This document shows, piece by piece, positions 1-11,098 of a DNA stretch of 64,000 bases. Source of the stretch: Phycomyces blakesleeanus NRRL 1555(-). Taxonomy: Eukaryota > Mucoromycota > Mucoromycetes > Mucorales > Phycomycetaceae. The DNA lies in contig NW_017265145.1 in NCBI RefSeq assembly GCF_001638985.1, positions 62,001 to 126,000 of the forward strand, in the 5' to 3' direction. The notes under the pieces are model-generated. The model searched no databases and was not told the origin of the DNA. It saw only the letters and a program-made list of their open reading frames with translations. The translations under genes were made by a program, and so were the position numbers. Within the stretch, counting starts at the first letter, position 1. Each line of letters begins with the position of its first letter.

Positions 1-165
1 CAAGTATGATATTCTTGGGTTTAAACCTCTCCTCATGAGGCAAGTTGTTGATAGCAAAGTAGATAGCACCGGAGGAATAGTTGACACCTTTGAAAGGCTG
101 GAACCAGTCAATTTTCAAAGTCAACAATAAGGAACGAGGTTCAGCAACAAACGATACATCATCTT
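1..165 (-). pseudogene. Family A Plavaka/CACTA-like transposase A1, downstream fragment
   Basis: On the minus strand this fragment encodes a stretch closely matching the middle of the open transposase at 16229-19345: a segment resembling its LTLNINWFQ motif, then SSGAIY and NNLP motifs. The gene runs off the left window edge, so its 3' end is not visible. It is separated from its upstream part (6318-7477) by the chromovirus at 166-6317, and the 5-bp duplication ATCTT at 161-165 and 6318-6322 marks the insertion point. The assignment rests on similarity to the other family A copies in the window. Confidence 0.8.
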
Positions 166-698
166 TGTTGTGGTGGTTGAAGTTGAAGAAGTTTTTAAGA
201 GGAAGAATTGAAGATTTGAGATTAGGAACGAAGATTTGTGAGAACTTGTGTAGGTTTTGTTTATTGAGAAAGGATTTTGTATCAAAGTTTGGTCAGGTTC
301 CTACACTGAACTACTACTGCTATTTATATTGTTTTGGATTGGGAAAATTATATGACTGGGGTCAGGTAATCAATCCTATCTGAGCCTTAATCAGAGCAAC
401 GTGATCTTAGGATAATTAATGTATGATTAATTATATAAATGTGTGTAGTCCCAATGAAGTATTAACATCGAAAGTAAATGTGTTTATGAGTTATAATTAT
501 GCTTATAATAATCCACTGATATATCCCATATCATGGTGATATCATCATATGAAATATAATCACTATCATGCATACTAAACCTGTGTGTTAAATAATAAAG
601 TAATTGGTAGACACCTTTGACTGGAATAGCTGAGGCCTTATATTATTTCCTTCAGACTTATTCTCAATTACAGCAGTAGTCAATACTCATTTACAACA
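166..698 (-). repeat. 3' LTR of the chromovirus
   Basis: This is a direct copy of 5785-6317 with the same length and the same TGTTGT/ACAACA termini. Because the element is read on the minus strand, this copy is the 3' LTR. Confidence 0.93.
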
Positions 699-710
699 TT
701 ATCCTCCACC
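699..710 (-). other. Candidate polypurine tract
   Basis: Read on the minus strand, GGTGGAGGATAA lies directly before the 3' LTR, where the plus-strand primer of an LTR element is expected. It is short and not purely purine, so the call rests mainly on position. Confidence 0.5.
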
Positions 711-866
711 AGATTCAACAATACCTTTTGTTGACTCAGCAAAACATCTCATCTTAACTATTTATTAATTTGTCGAATTGCTCAATTTCATTTGGGTCAA
801 TTACGCTCATATTTTTTTATACTTCAAGAGATCTGCACTGGAAACTCAGCTCTGTGGATTACGTGT

Positions 867-3800
867 TTATTTTATCAAATTTTTTGTTGCTCTTCTTTTG
901 GACATTCTTTCTTCTCTACTCAGTGCGGTAGAAAGCTTACTTCCATTGTGCTCTTCAATGCGATTCCTTTTTATTTTACCATCATGTCTTGGAATTTGAA
1001 CTGTTTTCTTTAATGAGGCTGCACTCTTATTCACTAATTCCGTGGCTCTCTCATTCTCTAAACGTTCAATTTCTCTGACCTTCTTCCAATACTTTTGTAT
1101 TATTGTGGGATTGGTAAAATCGTTAGCCATTTGCCATGTGTTTGCCCGTTCACCATAACCAACCCATTTTACCAGATATTCTCTTTCACCAGCAGCACCA
1201 CAATGATCGCAAATGTCTTCAACTTCATAGAGCTCATTCTCAATTGTAGATTCATTGATAATAACCATCTTGAGTTCTGAGGGTGTGTAATTTCGGTGCA
1301 ACAATTCTCCTTGCTCATCCTTTAGTTCATATGATCCTCCTTTATTTCTTCGAACCACTGTATAAGGACCTTCATAGATTGGTGCCAATTTATTTGGATG
1401 ATGTGGTAATCTGACCATTACGTGTGTTCCTTTGGGGATGTCTATTAAGATGTTCTTGTGATCGTATTTCTTTTTTAACTCTTCGTTGATCTGCAAGACT
1501 CTTTCGTTTATGGCAGGGAATATTATTTTATCCATATATTCAATCTGCTTCTCCAATTCATCAATTGTTACCGTGTTTTTGGGAAGAGAGAATTTTGCTT
1601 TATCACCATACTCATCAGGTACATTAAATCTGCGAGCATACATTAGTGAAAAGGGTGCACTCAGTGTCTTTTGAGAAATATGTCTGTTTATGCATAGCTG
1701 AACAATTGGTAAATAGTGACACCAGTCATTGCTGTTCGCTCTCATCATTTTCCATACAGTATTCTCTGCAACTTTCACACTGGCTTCAGCAATATCATTT
1801 CCTTGTGGATGATATGCCGTTGAATATCTTCGATTAATACCAAGCTCTTTCGATAGGCTTGTCATTAAAGAATTTCTAAATTCCAACCCATTGTCACTTT
1901 GCATTACTTTGGGAAAACCATAATCTCCAAATATTTTTATCAATGCCTTAGCTATTGTTGTCGAGTTTTTGTTTGGTAATAGTCTCAAGATGATATACTT
2001 GGAACAAACATCAACTAACACTAGCATATACGTGTGACCATCCTCTGATACTGGGAATTCACCACATAAGTCAATTGCAACATGATCAAATGGTCGGAAA
2101 GCTACAACATTGGTCAATGGGTGATATCCTCTTTTGCTGATGTTGTGCTTCTGACATTCAGAGCAAGAACGAATAATCTCCTTTGCTTCTTCATATATAT
2201 TAGTCCAATGTAATCCTTGAGAGTGAAGATCATTCACCATAGCTTGACTACCAAAGTGACCAAACGAATGTGCTTCTTTTAACAAGCCATTTCGCTTTTC
2301 TTCAGGAGGCGACATATAGTTGGAAGTCTCTGATACATTTTCGATGAGTTGTGTAGCAAGTACATTTAGCACTTTGTCCTTACTGTACTTTTTCTTACAA
2401 ATAATAACCCTATCTTTAGATTGCAAGTGTTTTGTTCTGATTTTTCTCAATCCATCATCCTCCACCAGCTTGTAACTATCCTCTGGAGGATACAAGCGAC
2501 TCAACAAGTCTGGTAGTTTATTCAACAAACCAGGAATATGGACCACCTTAAAATCAAAGTCAAGAAGTGTCTCAATCCAGTCAATTATCATGGGATTAGC
2601 AATTCTTTGTGTGTGAAAATAAGTGAGTGCTTTATGATCAGTAAAAATGGTGAACTGTCGGCCCCATAGAAATGGACAGAATTTATCAAGCACCAAAACG
2701 ACTGCATACAATTCTCTTTTGGTGGTGCTCCATCGCCGTTGAGATGGGCTCAGGGAAGTTGACACAAAACTAATATACTTATCACGCCCTTGATTGTCGC
2801 GCTGAAAAAGCAGGCAGGCTACTCCATAAAGGGAAGCATCTGTGGCCACATACATTTCACGTGACATATCTGCGTAATGAAGAATTAAATCCTGATGCAG
2901 TATGTCCTTTAATGCTTTAAAGCTTCTTGTCTGCTCATCTGTCCATAGCTCAGCTACATTGTTGGCATGACTTAATCGTGAAATAGGTTCAGCCACCTTT
3001 GAGATCATGGGAATATAGTCTCTGAAGTAATTAATCAAACCCATAAATTGCTGAATTTGTTTCGCAGTTTTAGGAATAGGCCATTTATCAACATTTGTCA
3101 ACTTTTGCTTATCAACCTTGGTGCCTGTCTCATTGACGACAAAACCAAGCAATCGCACTGAATGTTGAAACCAGACACATTTATCAGAGTTTAGAATCAA
3201 CTTCGCCAATGTCAATCTATCAATCACTATTTTTACATCCTTAACATGCTGCTCAAATGTTTTGCTAGCCACAATACAATCATCAACAAAATTCTGCACA
3301 CAGTCAATTTTATCAAACAAAGTTGCCATGACATGTTGAAATTGTGATGTAAGTATCTTCAAGCCAAAGCAGCCTTTAATGAAGCTATATTGTTGCCCAT
3401 CTAAATGAGTGAATGTTAATTTATGAACATCTTCAGGTGCAACTTTGAAACAATGGTAGGCATTCAATAAATCCAATGTGGTGAAAAATTTCTTTCCACT
3501 CAAATTCTGGAATATCGTTTGGATTTTAGGAATTGGATAGTTGAATGTGGGAGGTAGGATCTGATTTAATAATCGCACATCTAGACAAACTCGGTGACTC
3601 ACAATCTCTTCAGCTTTATTTCTTTTAGGCACAAGCAACATAGGACTGTTGAAGGAAGTATTGGTCTTGGACTTGACAATCGTGCCTGTCTCAAGCCATT
3701 CTTTTACTTGTTTATCAAGTGTTGGTCGTAGAGCATGGAGAATAGGATATTGACGTCTATAAGCTGTGGTGCCTTCTTTTGTGGGTAATCTAATTAGAGA

Positions 3801-4163
3801 TTCTGATAAAGGACAAGAGGACTCGACTGGGATTTTCTTATTTTCATCCAGTGAGGCCTGAATTGACTGAATAAATTCTGTTCGCTGTGTTTCCGTACCA
3901 GCTGGCAAATTATCCGGTTCAAACTTTTTCTCTTTATTGATATTTAGATTCTCATACACAGCAGCATAGTCTTTAGCATTATCTGAATGAATATATTCTC
4001 CTTCGATATCATATGCAACATTAATCAATCCGATGTTCATTTTTGTTAAGATATCTCTTCCAAGAAGAATATCAAAATTAAATTCTGTATTAAACTCTAA
4101 CACCTCGGGTGCATGCTTAAACGTAATTCCATTCACATATTTAAAATTTAAAGGATCAGTTTT
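867..4163 (-). CDS. pol: Pol (end of protease, RT, RNase H, integrase, chromodomain)
   Basis: This open frame of about 1,100 codons continues the Gag-protease frame across a single UGA (4164-4166); there is no frameshift. Counting residues from position 4136, the protease-end motif LLGRD lies near 25, the RT catalytic FVDD at 283-286, the RNase H TDAS at 432-435, and the integrase HHCC zinc domain around 622-662. The integrase D, D and E fall near 689, 748 and 784, giving D-35-E spacing. A chromodomain around 970-1020 carries YLVKW and a Trp-rich core, which places the element among chromoviruses that bind modified histones to choose sites. The frame is otherwise uninterrupted. Expression needs readthrough of the UGA, or the copy is dead. 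Confidence 0.92.
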   Translation of the reverse strand, partial: KTDPLNFKYVNGITFKHAPEVLEFNTEFNFDILLGRDILTKMNIGLINVAYDIEGEYIHSDNAKDYAAVYENLNINKEKKFEPDNLPAGTETQRTEFIQSIQASLDENKKIPVESSCPLSESLIRLPTKEGTTAYRRQYPILHALRPTLDKQVKEWLETGTIVKSKTNTSFNSPMLLVPKRNKAEEIVSHRVCLDVRLLNQILPPTFNYPIPKIQTIFQNLSGKKFFTTLDLLNAYHCFKVAPEDVHKLTFTHLDGQQYSFIKGCFGLKILTSQFQHVMATLFDKIDCVQNFVDDCIVASKTFEQHVKDVKIVIDRLTLAKLILNSDKCVWFQHSVRLLGFVVNETGTKVDKQKLTNVDKWPIPKTAKQIQQFMGLINYFRDYIPMISKVAEPISRLSHANNVAELWTDEQTRSFKALKDILHQDLILHYADMSREMYVATDASLYGVACLLFQRDNQGRDKYISFVSTSLSPSQRRWSTTKRELYAVVLVLDKFCPFLWGRQFTIFTDHKALTYFHTQRIANPMIIDWIETLLDFDFKVVHIPGLLNKLPDLLSRLYPPEDSYKLVEDDGLRKIRTKHLQSKDRVIICKKKYSKDKVLNVLATQLIENVSETSNYMSPPEEKRNGLLKEAHSFGHFGSQAMVNDLHSQGLHWTNIYEEAKEIIRSCSECQKHNISKRGYHPLTNVVAFRPFDHVAIDLCGEFPVSEDGHTYMLVLVDVCSKYIILRLLPNKNSTTIAKALIKIFGDYGFPKVMQSDNGLEFRNSLMTSLSKELGINRRYSTAYHPQGNDIAEASVKVAENTVWKMMRANSNDWCHYLPIVQLCINRHISQKTLSAPFSLMYARRFNVPDEYGDKAKFSLPKNTVTIDELEKQIEYMDKIIFPAINERVLQINEELKKKYDHKNILIDIPKGTHVMVRLPHHPNKLAPIYEGPYTVVRRNKGGSYELKDEQGELLHRNYTPSELKMVIINESTIENELYEVEDICDHCGAAGEREYLVKWVGYGERANTWQMANDFTNPTIIQKYWKKVREIERLENERATELVNKSAASLKKTVQIPRHDGKIKRNRIEEHNGSKLSTALSREERMSKRRATKNLIK

Positions 4164-5765
4164 TCACAATCGCTTAGTACCACTATTCTTTGACAAGAAA
4201 GTGAAGGAACTATTTGATGAATTTATTTTATTTATATTTAAATTTTCATTCAAACATTGTAAACTAATGAAAGTGTATACACTGCCAGTGTCAATCATTC
4301 CAAGTAGTTTGTGGTTCTCTACAATAATAGGAGTGGTTAGATTAATTGCATCATTGGCTTTAACCCTTCTCTCAATTTTGTCAAGTAGGTACTTACAGTT
4401 GAAAGACATGTCTTCAAGTTCCAAGTCGACACTGTCTTGGATCGCCTTGAGCACTTGCTCAGACTTCTCCTTGGCAGGGACCTGCAAGACCATCAGGACT
4501 GGCTCACTGTCCTTACAGACGTGGCCACAGAAGTAGTTTTCTCCACACCGCCTGCAGGGGTTGTGCTTGGTGGGGGCAGCTACTTTGGCCTTGTTGGCCA
4601 GGGTGAAGCATTTGCTTGACTCATGTGTAGTATTCTTACCATGGTGCGAGCAGAAGAAGGAACGCTCTGGCTTACTGATTCGGTGCTGCTGGTTGTTGCT
4701 GGAGTGCACCTTCTTGCGAGGGTACGCCTCCATTCTCTTCTTCTCCATTCTCCTCTCAGTATGCATGTTGGCACCAGGAATGAGCTGGGTAGCTTCAGCA
4801 TACATGCGATTGTCGTCGCCAAGGATGTCTCTGCCAATCTGCATCAACTGCTCCACAGTCCAATCTCTTTTGGTCTCGCCATTGAAGTCCAATCTGGTCA
4901 TGGTAAGCTGCAAGAGTGTCTGTACTTGCCTAGTCAAGGAAGCGAGGAAGCGGTCAGCAACACAAGCATCGTTTTTGGGGAGGCCGGCATCATACACAGC
5001 CTGAAGGAACTTCTTGGAGTAATCTCCAATCGACTCAGAAGGAAGCATTACCATGGTAAATACCTCTTTTACTGAACGGGATGTCACCAAGTGCGATCCA
5101 TGTCTTGCTGTAAAGCAGATCTTGGCCACGTTCCAATCTACACACTTCTTCAAATCCATCTCTACCCATCCATCGTCACTATGAGGCAAGCAGAGCGGCA
5201 AAAATCTCTTCCAAACTAGTTCAATGTCCTGAAGGGACGACTCAATAACCTTTTGGAAGGTGCGAAGGAAGTGGTCTACTGAGTGAAAGACCTCTTCATT
5301 TGGGAAGGATCTAATTACATCGTCTGACAACTGGAACTTAGGAAGATCTCTTCTATTAAGAGTCAACCCTCCAGTGCGACTGCTCTTCTCTACAACTTTC
5401 ACAGAAGGCGAAAGGTACTGACTGCATGCTATTTCTATATCTATCATTTCTTTGACGCGTCTGACCTTATTAAGGGCTAATTCAGCTGCTTGCTCATCGT
5501 TCATAGCGTGAGCAGCACTGACAGCCTCTACATGCTGTTGAAGTTCTAGTCTAAGTTTCTCTGACAAAGACAAGACTGTTGTAGCAGCATTCGCTACCAA
5601 GGGACGAAGGGGAGAGGGAGCAACAAATTGTCCAGGGGTGGAGCTGGCAAAGGAGATGTTATCACTCAGACTGGCGATGAGGTCCTCCTCAGTCATGACG
5701 GACATGGCATCATCATCATGAGCAGGGATGATGGCGGCGGGGTAGTTCTCAGCAGAGAGGTTCAT
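4164..5765 (-). CDS. gag: Gag plus N-terminal half of the aspartic protease
   Basis: This 533-codon frame opens 19 nt inside the 5' LTR. The middle resembles a retrotransposon Gag capsid region. A Cys/His cluster (CRRCGENYFCGHVC, about residues 404-417) looks like a modified zinc knuckle. The protease signature IDTG falls near 491-494, followed by SVYTFIS. The frame stops at UGA (4164-4166) inside the protease, and the same frame reopens immediately as Pol. The ATG at 5765 is the first in the frame after the LTR and fits the usual Gag start. A stop inside the protease, rather than between Gag and protease, looks more like a mutation than a programmed signal. Confidence 0.88.
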   Translation of the reverse strand: MNLSAENYPAAIIPAHDDDAMSVMTEEDLIASLSDNISFASSTPGQFVAPSPLRPLVANAATTVLSLSEKLRLELQQHVEAVSAAHAMNDEQAAELALNKVRRVKEMIDIEIACSQYLSPSVKVVEKSSRTGGLTLNRRDLPKFQLSDDVIRSFPNEEVFHSVDHFLRTFQKVIESSLQDIELVWKRFLPLCLPHSDDGWVEMDLKKCVDWNVAKICFTARHGSHLVTSRSVKEVFTMVMLPSESIGDYSKKFLQAVYDAGLPKNDACVADRFLASLTRQVQTLLQLTMTRLDFNGETKRDWTVEQLMQIGRDILGDDNRMYAEATQLIPGANMHTERRMEKKRMEAYPRKKVHSSNNQQHRISKPERSFFCSHHGKNTTHESSKCFTLANKAKVAAPTKHNPCRRCGENYFCGHVCKDSEPVLMVLQVPAKEKSEQVLKAIQDSVDLELEDMSFNCKYLLDKIERRVKANDAINLTTPIIVENHKLLGMIDTGSVYTFISLQCLNENLNINKINSSNSSFTFLSKNSGTKRL

Positions 5766-5784
5766 GGTAGTTCACGAAAAAAAA

Positions 5785-6317
5785 TGTTGTGGTAGTTGAA
5801 GTTGAAGAAGTTTTTAAGAGGAAGAATTGAAGATTTGAGATTAGGAACGAAGATTTGTGAGAACTTGTGTAGGTATTGTTTATTGAGAAAGGATTTTGTA
5901 TCAAAGTTTGGTCAGGTTCCTACACTGAACTACTACTGCTATTTATATTGTTTTGGATTGGGAAAATTATATGACTGGGGTCAGATAATCGATCCTATCT
6001 GAGCCTTAATCAGAGCAACGTGATCTTGGGATAATTAATGTATAATTAATTATATAAATGTGTGTAGTCCCAATGAAGTATTAACATCGAAAGTAAATGT
6101 GTTTATGAGTTATAATTATGCTTATAATAATCCACTGATGTATCCCATATTATGGTGATATCATCATATGAAATATAATCACTATCATGCATGCTAAACC
6201 TGTGTGTTAAATAATAAAGTAATTGGTAGACACCTTTGACTGGAATAGCTGAGGCCTTATATTATTTCCTTCAGACTTATTCTCAATTACAGCAGTAGTC
6301 AATACTCATTTACAACA
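5785..6317 (-). repeat. 5' LTR of the chromovirus
   Basis: This is the 533-bp partner of 166-698, ending at 6317 before the target duplication ATCTT (6318-6322). It should carry the promoter for the minus-strand Gag-Pol transcript. Just inside it the minus strand reads a T-run, then CGTGAACTACC, then the Gag ATG. No TGG-type tRNA primer-binding site is visible. Confidence 0.93.
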
Positions 6318-7477
6318 ATCTTTATCTTTCAGTTCCTTCTACATGGTGCCATCATAAACATCACATAGTGTGTCTATGACCTTAAGCTTCTTGTTCCATT
6401 GTCTGATTTTTGCTCAAAACAAGGATGAAGAAAGAAAACCTGCAATGAACGCTTGACAGAATTGTATATATATGATCACTTGGCTACCATGGCACCAGAA
6501 GGTGAGACCTTCATTAATGTACAGCTGCATGTTGATCTAGCATCATGCTTTGTGAAATCGCAATTGGTGGGGAGAGGCACATCTTGCTTGTAAACCTTAT
6601 AGCAGTCTTGGCATACAACAAACTTCTTGATGCTCTTAGCAAAGTTAGAAAGCCCGGTCATTGCTTGCAGACCAGAAAGACTTGATGGCAGTTGAAAATC
6701 TTCGCCGTAAATTTTCAATAACTGATTGACAAATTCAATCAACACAGCAGCACCTTTGTTGATAACATAATGCGAAGCAAACAGGACAGTAAAGGTGGCA
6801 ATGAACTGATGAACAGGGTTTGCAGGAATTTTGGAAGCAGCAAAAAAGTCTATTGTGAAAGTGTCAAAAACAAATTAGGACTCATTTTTTTGATTTTTTT
6901 TTTTAGCTTTTTATTCTCTTTTCTTTTGAAAAGAAAATAGCCTATTCAATACTGACCTTTGGCAATGAGCTCTTCAATGTCTGTTTCAGCATCTTCTTCT
7001 TCAGAGCTGTCATTGCTTTCGGAGTCATTGTCATTGACTTCGCTGATTTCATCATCAACCGAGACATTATCAGCCATTATGGCAGCATTCGAATTGGTTG
7101 AGTCAGTCTGGTTGTCTATTTTTTCCATGAATTCAGATTGACAGGTTGGGATAGATACAAATGTAGTTTAGTTTAGTTTATTGTTTCTACTGGTTTTCAA
7201 ATGTTTTTTTTCTTACACTGAGTATCAACGTCCATCATTTCTTCTTCTTGCACAGCTGTGTTTCATTAAAAAAAACATAAAAAAAATTATTACGCAGTAA
7301 ATAAAAATCAGCCCTGAAAAAAAAACATACAGTTTGCAAATCTTTCAGCTGCATCAGATCTCTCCACTCTCTCAAGTTTTTCTTTTACAATATGACGCTC
7401 AGCAGTTCTGCCTGATACCAAAGAGTATCCTAAGGAGTTTCTGCTGCATAGAGTGCAATGGCAAACAACATTATGGC
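6318..7477 (-). pseudogene. Family A Plavaka/CACTA-like transposase A1, upstream part
   Basis: Read on the minus strand this is the N-terminal part of a transposase matching A2. The first exon (about 7320-7477) has a CHCTLC cluster followed by RTAERH. An acidic, Ser-rich exon (6957-7128) follows, then a 107-bp GT-AG intron (6850-6956) and an exon with LIEFVNQLL and CQDCYKVYK. Disabling changes are UGA at 6476-6478, where A2 has Arg, and UAG at 6339-6341, where A2 has Trp. No clear initiator ATG was found for the zinc-cluster exon. The gene is then cut by the chromovirus and resumes at 1-165. Confidence 0.8.
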
Positions 7478-7816
7478 ACTGGGTAATTCAAGGCGTTTTA
7501 AGTGTTTTGTGTGTTTTTGAGTTTTTATGAATAAAAAAGGGAACAAGTGTAACATGTACTTTATTTACAGTGACTTTATAGTAAAAAAAAAATTTATCTT
7601 AATATTTTGTTAACCAATGAAACAAAGTAAAACTACATCTTTGGCCTGAACTTCAAAAAGCACACTGAGTGAAAAAAAATCACTCTTTCTGCACATGTGT
7701 CTACCGGCCTGACCACATTGTTAATTAGGATGGTTTTTCCAGTGCCCATTGGGGAAAATATTTTTTTTTGATAAGTCATTTTTTTAATAGATTTTTGCAA
7801 TGTTCATCAACATCTA
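7478..7816. other. Intergenic, AT-rich
   Basis: This is the space between two minus-strand transposase pseudogenes (A1 and B1). It holds poly-A/T runs and no open frame with recognisable content. It may contain an A1 terminus, but no inverted repeat was identified. Confidence 0.4.
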
Positions 7817-10800
7817 TCAGAACATGCCGAATTTTGCAACGTTGAGCAACTTTTGGTTATTGGAAGACTTGATAGACAAGTGAATATCAACAGCCTGAAC
7901 GATATTGATGTCATCTTTGTTGACTTCAACCAGGCCTCCAAGGGGCAGAACCACAATGTTGTTGTAATTGTCCATTACCATGGCTGGGATATAGATGCAA
8001 TTTACATTGCTGTTCAGAACAATTTGGTACTTTTGCATAAAGAACGCCTTCCTCATTCTGTCTGCAGAGTCTCTTGCTTGAAAGATCTTTATCTGACTAA
8101 GGAATCATTGACCATTTGATTGAAAAACATCTACAAGTGTATCGCACAAAGAGGGAGTCGACAACCCGGAATTATCACTGTTGACACAAGAACCAAAGAA
8201 ATGGAGATTAAAGCCTGGGAAATTGACAGGGGCCAGCTTGACAAAATCACCAATTGAACTTCTCACAGATCTTGTTCCATTACCAGCTGGTCTCTCTACA
8301 ACATACAATCCTCCATTACAAAGATGCCAACAGATGAATTGCTTGCCAAATCTTGTAGCAACGTCTCAAGAGATGGAATGGCAGTTGGTCTTGAATAAAT
8401 GTTCGCAGATAAACTTATTGAACTGTTCACTGTTTTCAGTTTTGTATTGCAGCATGGAACCAAAACAAACAATGTTGTCAGTGATATGATGCAGAGGGTG
8501 GACCTTTGGCTTGAACGTGAAGTCTTACTTAGAAAATCCTTTTTGGAGAACCTAGACATCCAGTTGAAAAAGCAGATCCATTACATCAGTGACAGCATGT
8601 TTTATCTGGGCAATATAGTAGTCAAAGCACCAGTCGACTCCACACATGTACACCAAAGACGACAGGCAACCTAATGCATGCAAGGCTTAATGAACAAACT
8701 TGCCAATGGTTTGTCACTAAAGAGCTTGCTCATAATTCTAGGCAGGACTTGAATCAATTCCTTGAAATCGCGTCCAATGAACGAACCAGTGTGGCAAAGC
8801 TTGTTTCTGAATGTTCGGCTGTAACTCTTACAAGACTTATAAGAGTTTAGAGCTTCCTGGAGTCTCCCCTTTTCACTTGTAGTCAGCATCTTCTGTTTCC
8901 AGAGAAAAGTCATCAAGTATTTCATCAGGCCAAGAGGAATAATGTGGAGAATTTTGACAGGCATGTCTTTGGTAGGGTCAAAGGCTTCGAGTCTAAGAAA
9001 TTCCTCACTTCCATTCTTGATATAACTCAATTCGCACCCATTGAGATATAGCTCTGACTGGGAATCAGCATTGGCAAAGGCGCACAAGAAATCCCTCATT
9101 CTTTCTTCTGACCCACGGTGGTCAACTGGAGAATACGGCGGAGCATCAGGGATGGAACCCTGTTCAATACAAGGCGAAGATATGAGGCATTTTCAGCAAA
9201 ACTTCTTGGCCAATGTTCCCTTATACATGGCAAGCTGAGATTGATGAGGGTTGTCACCCATAAAGAACAACAGGGGCGCAATGACAAGAACTACTTCACT
9301 ATGATCCTCAGAATACATCTCAATACCTTTCTCCAGCCTAATGAGGTCATCAACGATAGGGGGCAACATCTCAACGGCATTCAGTGTATGATTCGAGGTA
9401 CAAATGAAAAGAGCATTTTCTTGTTTGTTTCTTGTCTCAAGTGGCAACGCAGCAAAGTACATTAAGTGACTGTCATACTTGTTGTACTGCTTTGTTGAAT
9501 TACCAGAGGTATTGTTGGAATAGAGATTAAGTGGGCAGACAACCACTTTCATCAAACCAGAGCCTGGAAGTCTTCTCTTGAATTCTTCAACACGGGATTT
9601 ATTGAGCCACAAGTCAGATTGAACACCAGTAAGAGCATAGGTGACAATTTTGGCAGGGCAATAAGAAACAGAGAAACCATGTCCAAGGAAAAGATCGCTG
9701 TCTTTTTGAACAGTAGACATAATCCTATCAACTTCAATGGTATACTTCAGGATAGAGACAGCAAAGTTCATAGAGTTTCCAAACTGCAGGAAGTGAGTAT
9801 CATCAGGATGGTTCAGCCGAGGATCGTGGCCACCATAAACCTGGAATGCATTGGCAAGTATGGATCCATCCTTGGTGAAGAACTTCTCAAGGAGATACCG
9901 GTTTGGGGAGCCTTGGACTTCAACAACATCACCCACCCAGTAGTCCATTCCGTTTGAAGTGATCATTGGGTGCTGAAGCAATGGGTTCTCCTTCCACTTT
10001 TTGCCTTGGTTGAGATTCAACCGCTGGTTTTCCATGAAGTCAGGAAGGGCCAAGATTTGAGATGATTTTTCAGGGCATGTCATGGTAAACTTGATATAAT
10101 CAGATGGTTTGTTCATCCAAAGTACATGTTGTTCATTGTCTTGGTTCACAACATCTAAACTGGCAGTAGAAAAAACAGGGATCTGGTTCTTTTTCTGCTT
10201 GTGATAGTTAATCACAGCATTTGGTATCAAAAAATCCAGTGTTACTCCAGCTTCTTCACAGACATCCAAGACCATCTTCATGGCAAACATGATCTTCTTG
10301 ATAGATCTTTCTGAGGCAAGATCTTCATTGCCATAGAAGAGAGCATGTAAGATAAACTCTACTTTCGATTTAAATGGACAGGTGGGTCCAGTAAAAATGT
10401 CAGCAAAGTCATCGGGCCAGTATGATATCTGTCTGCTGCTGTCTTCGTTTGAGTAGGCATTCATGGCATGAGAAAGAGATTGGAAGATTCTCATTTCTGC
10501 TGCCATTCTAGCAATATGATCCTGGCTATCATATTCTACTCTGGTGTCTGTGTCTTCATCGTCAGTAGTCTCATCATAGTCATCTGATGAATCACTATTC
10601 AGCAAAAAAAACAGGTTATTATCTATTTCAATATTGCATTACTAATTTTTACTTACAATAGAATGTGATCATCACTATATTCGTCTTTGTCAGAAATTTC
10701 ATGGCCGTATGTGTCCTGAGGGTTTTCAATAATAAATTCCATTGGGGCAGGTCCATTACTACTGTTCATGTTGGCAGTGGCAGTGGTAGTGGCAGTGGCA

Positions 10801-11098
10801 GTGCTTGCAGAAGAAGAAAAGCCATCAAACATAGCAGGTCTAATGTTAAGATATGCTCAATTTCAGCTTTACATTACATAGTATTTTTCATCCTACTTTT
10901 AGGATTAACTTACCTTCTTTTTAGAAGTTTCTCATACTCCCCCATTTCGTTTGGATGTTTTTTTGTATAATGTCTTCTGAGGTCTTGCAAAGACTCTAAT
11001 ACTCTTTTGGTTTCACAGACGGTGCACACAAATGTTCGGTTGTCTGTAGCTGTCAGTGTGAGGAATGTGTTTCTCTTTGTTGTGAAGTGATTTTCCAT
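7817..11098 (-). pseudogene. Family B Plavaka-like transposase B1
   Basis: The first exon (ATG at 11098) encodes a C2H2-like finger (CTVCETKR...HYTKKH). Small GT-AG introns follow, then a Thr/Ala-repeat exon (about 10670-10850). An acidic segment leads into a 470-codon open stretch (9193-10605) containing SGNSTKQ and VDDLIRLE. Further segments at 8671-9099 (motif THAGSF-like HTGSFIGRDFK), about 8300-8560 (QFNKFICEHLF) and 7817-8056 (KFG near the end) are in other frames. The same order of motifs occurs in B2 (32077-34233), so this is one gene broken by frameshifts and stops. The family resembles fungal Plavaka-type DDE transposases; that placement is from memory of the family. Confidence 0.75.

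Larger units (their letters stand above)
166..6317 (-). mobile_element. Complete Ty3/Gypsy LTR retrotransposon (chromovirus)
   Basis: Two 533-bp direct LTRs (166-698 and 5785-6317) both start TGTTGT and end ACAACA. They are flanked by the 5-bp target duplication ATCTT. The interior encodes Gag, aspartic protease, reverse transcriptase, RNase H, integrase and a C-terminal chromodomain on the minus strand, in Ty3/Gypsy order. By eye the LTRs differ at about nine positions, mostly transitions, so the insertion is fairly recent. It disrupts transposase A1. Integrity is high apart from one UGA between Gag-protease and the rest of Pol. Confidence 0.95.

Noticed and set aside
4033..5075. Plus-strand frames of 147-167 codons opposite Gag-Pol
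   Set aside because: They are antisense shadows of the minus-strand Gag-Pol frame with no recognisable protein features.
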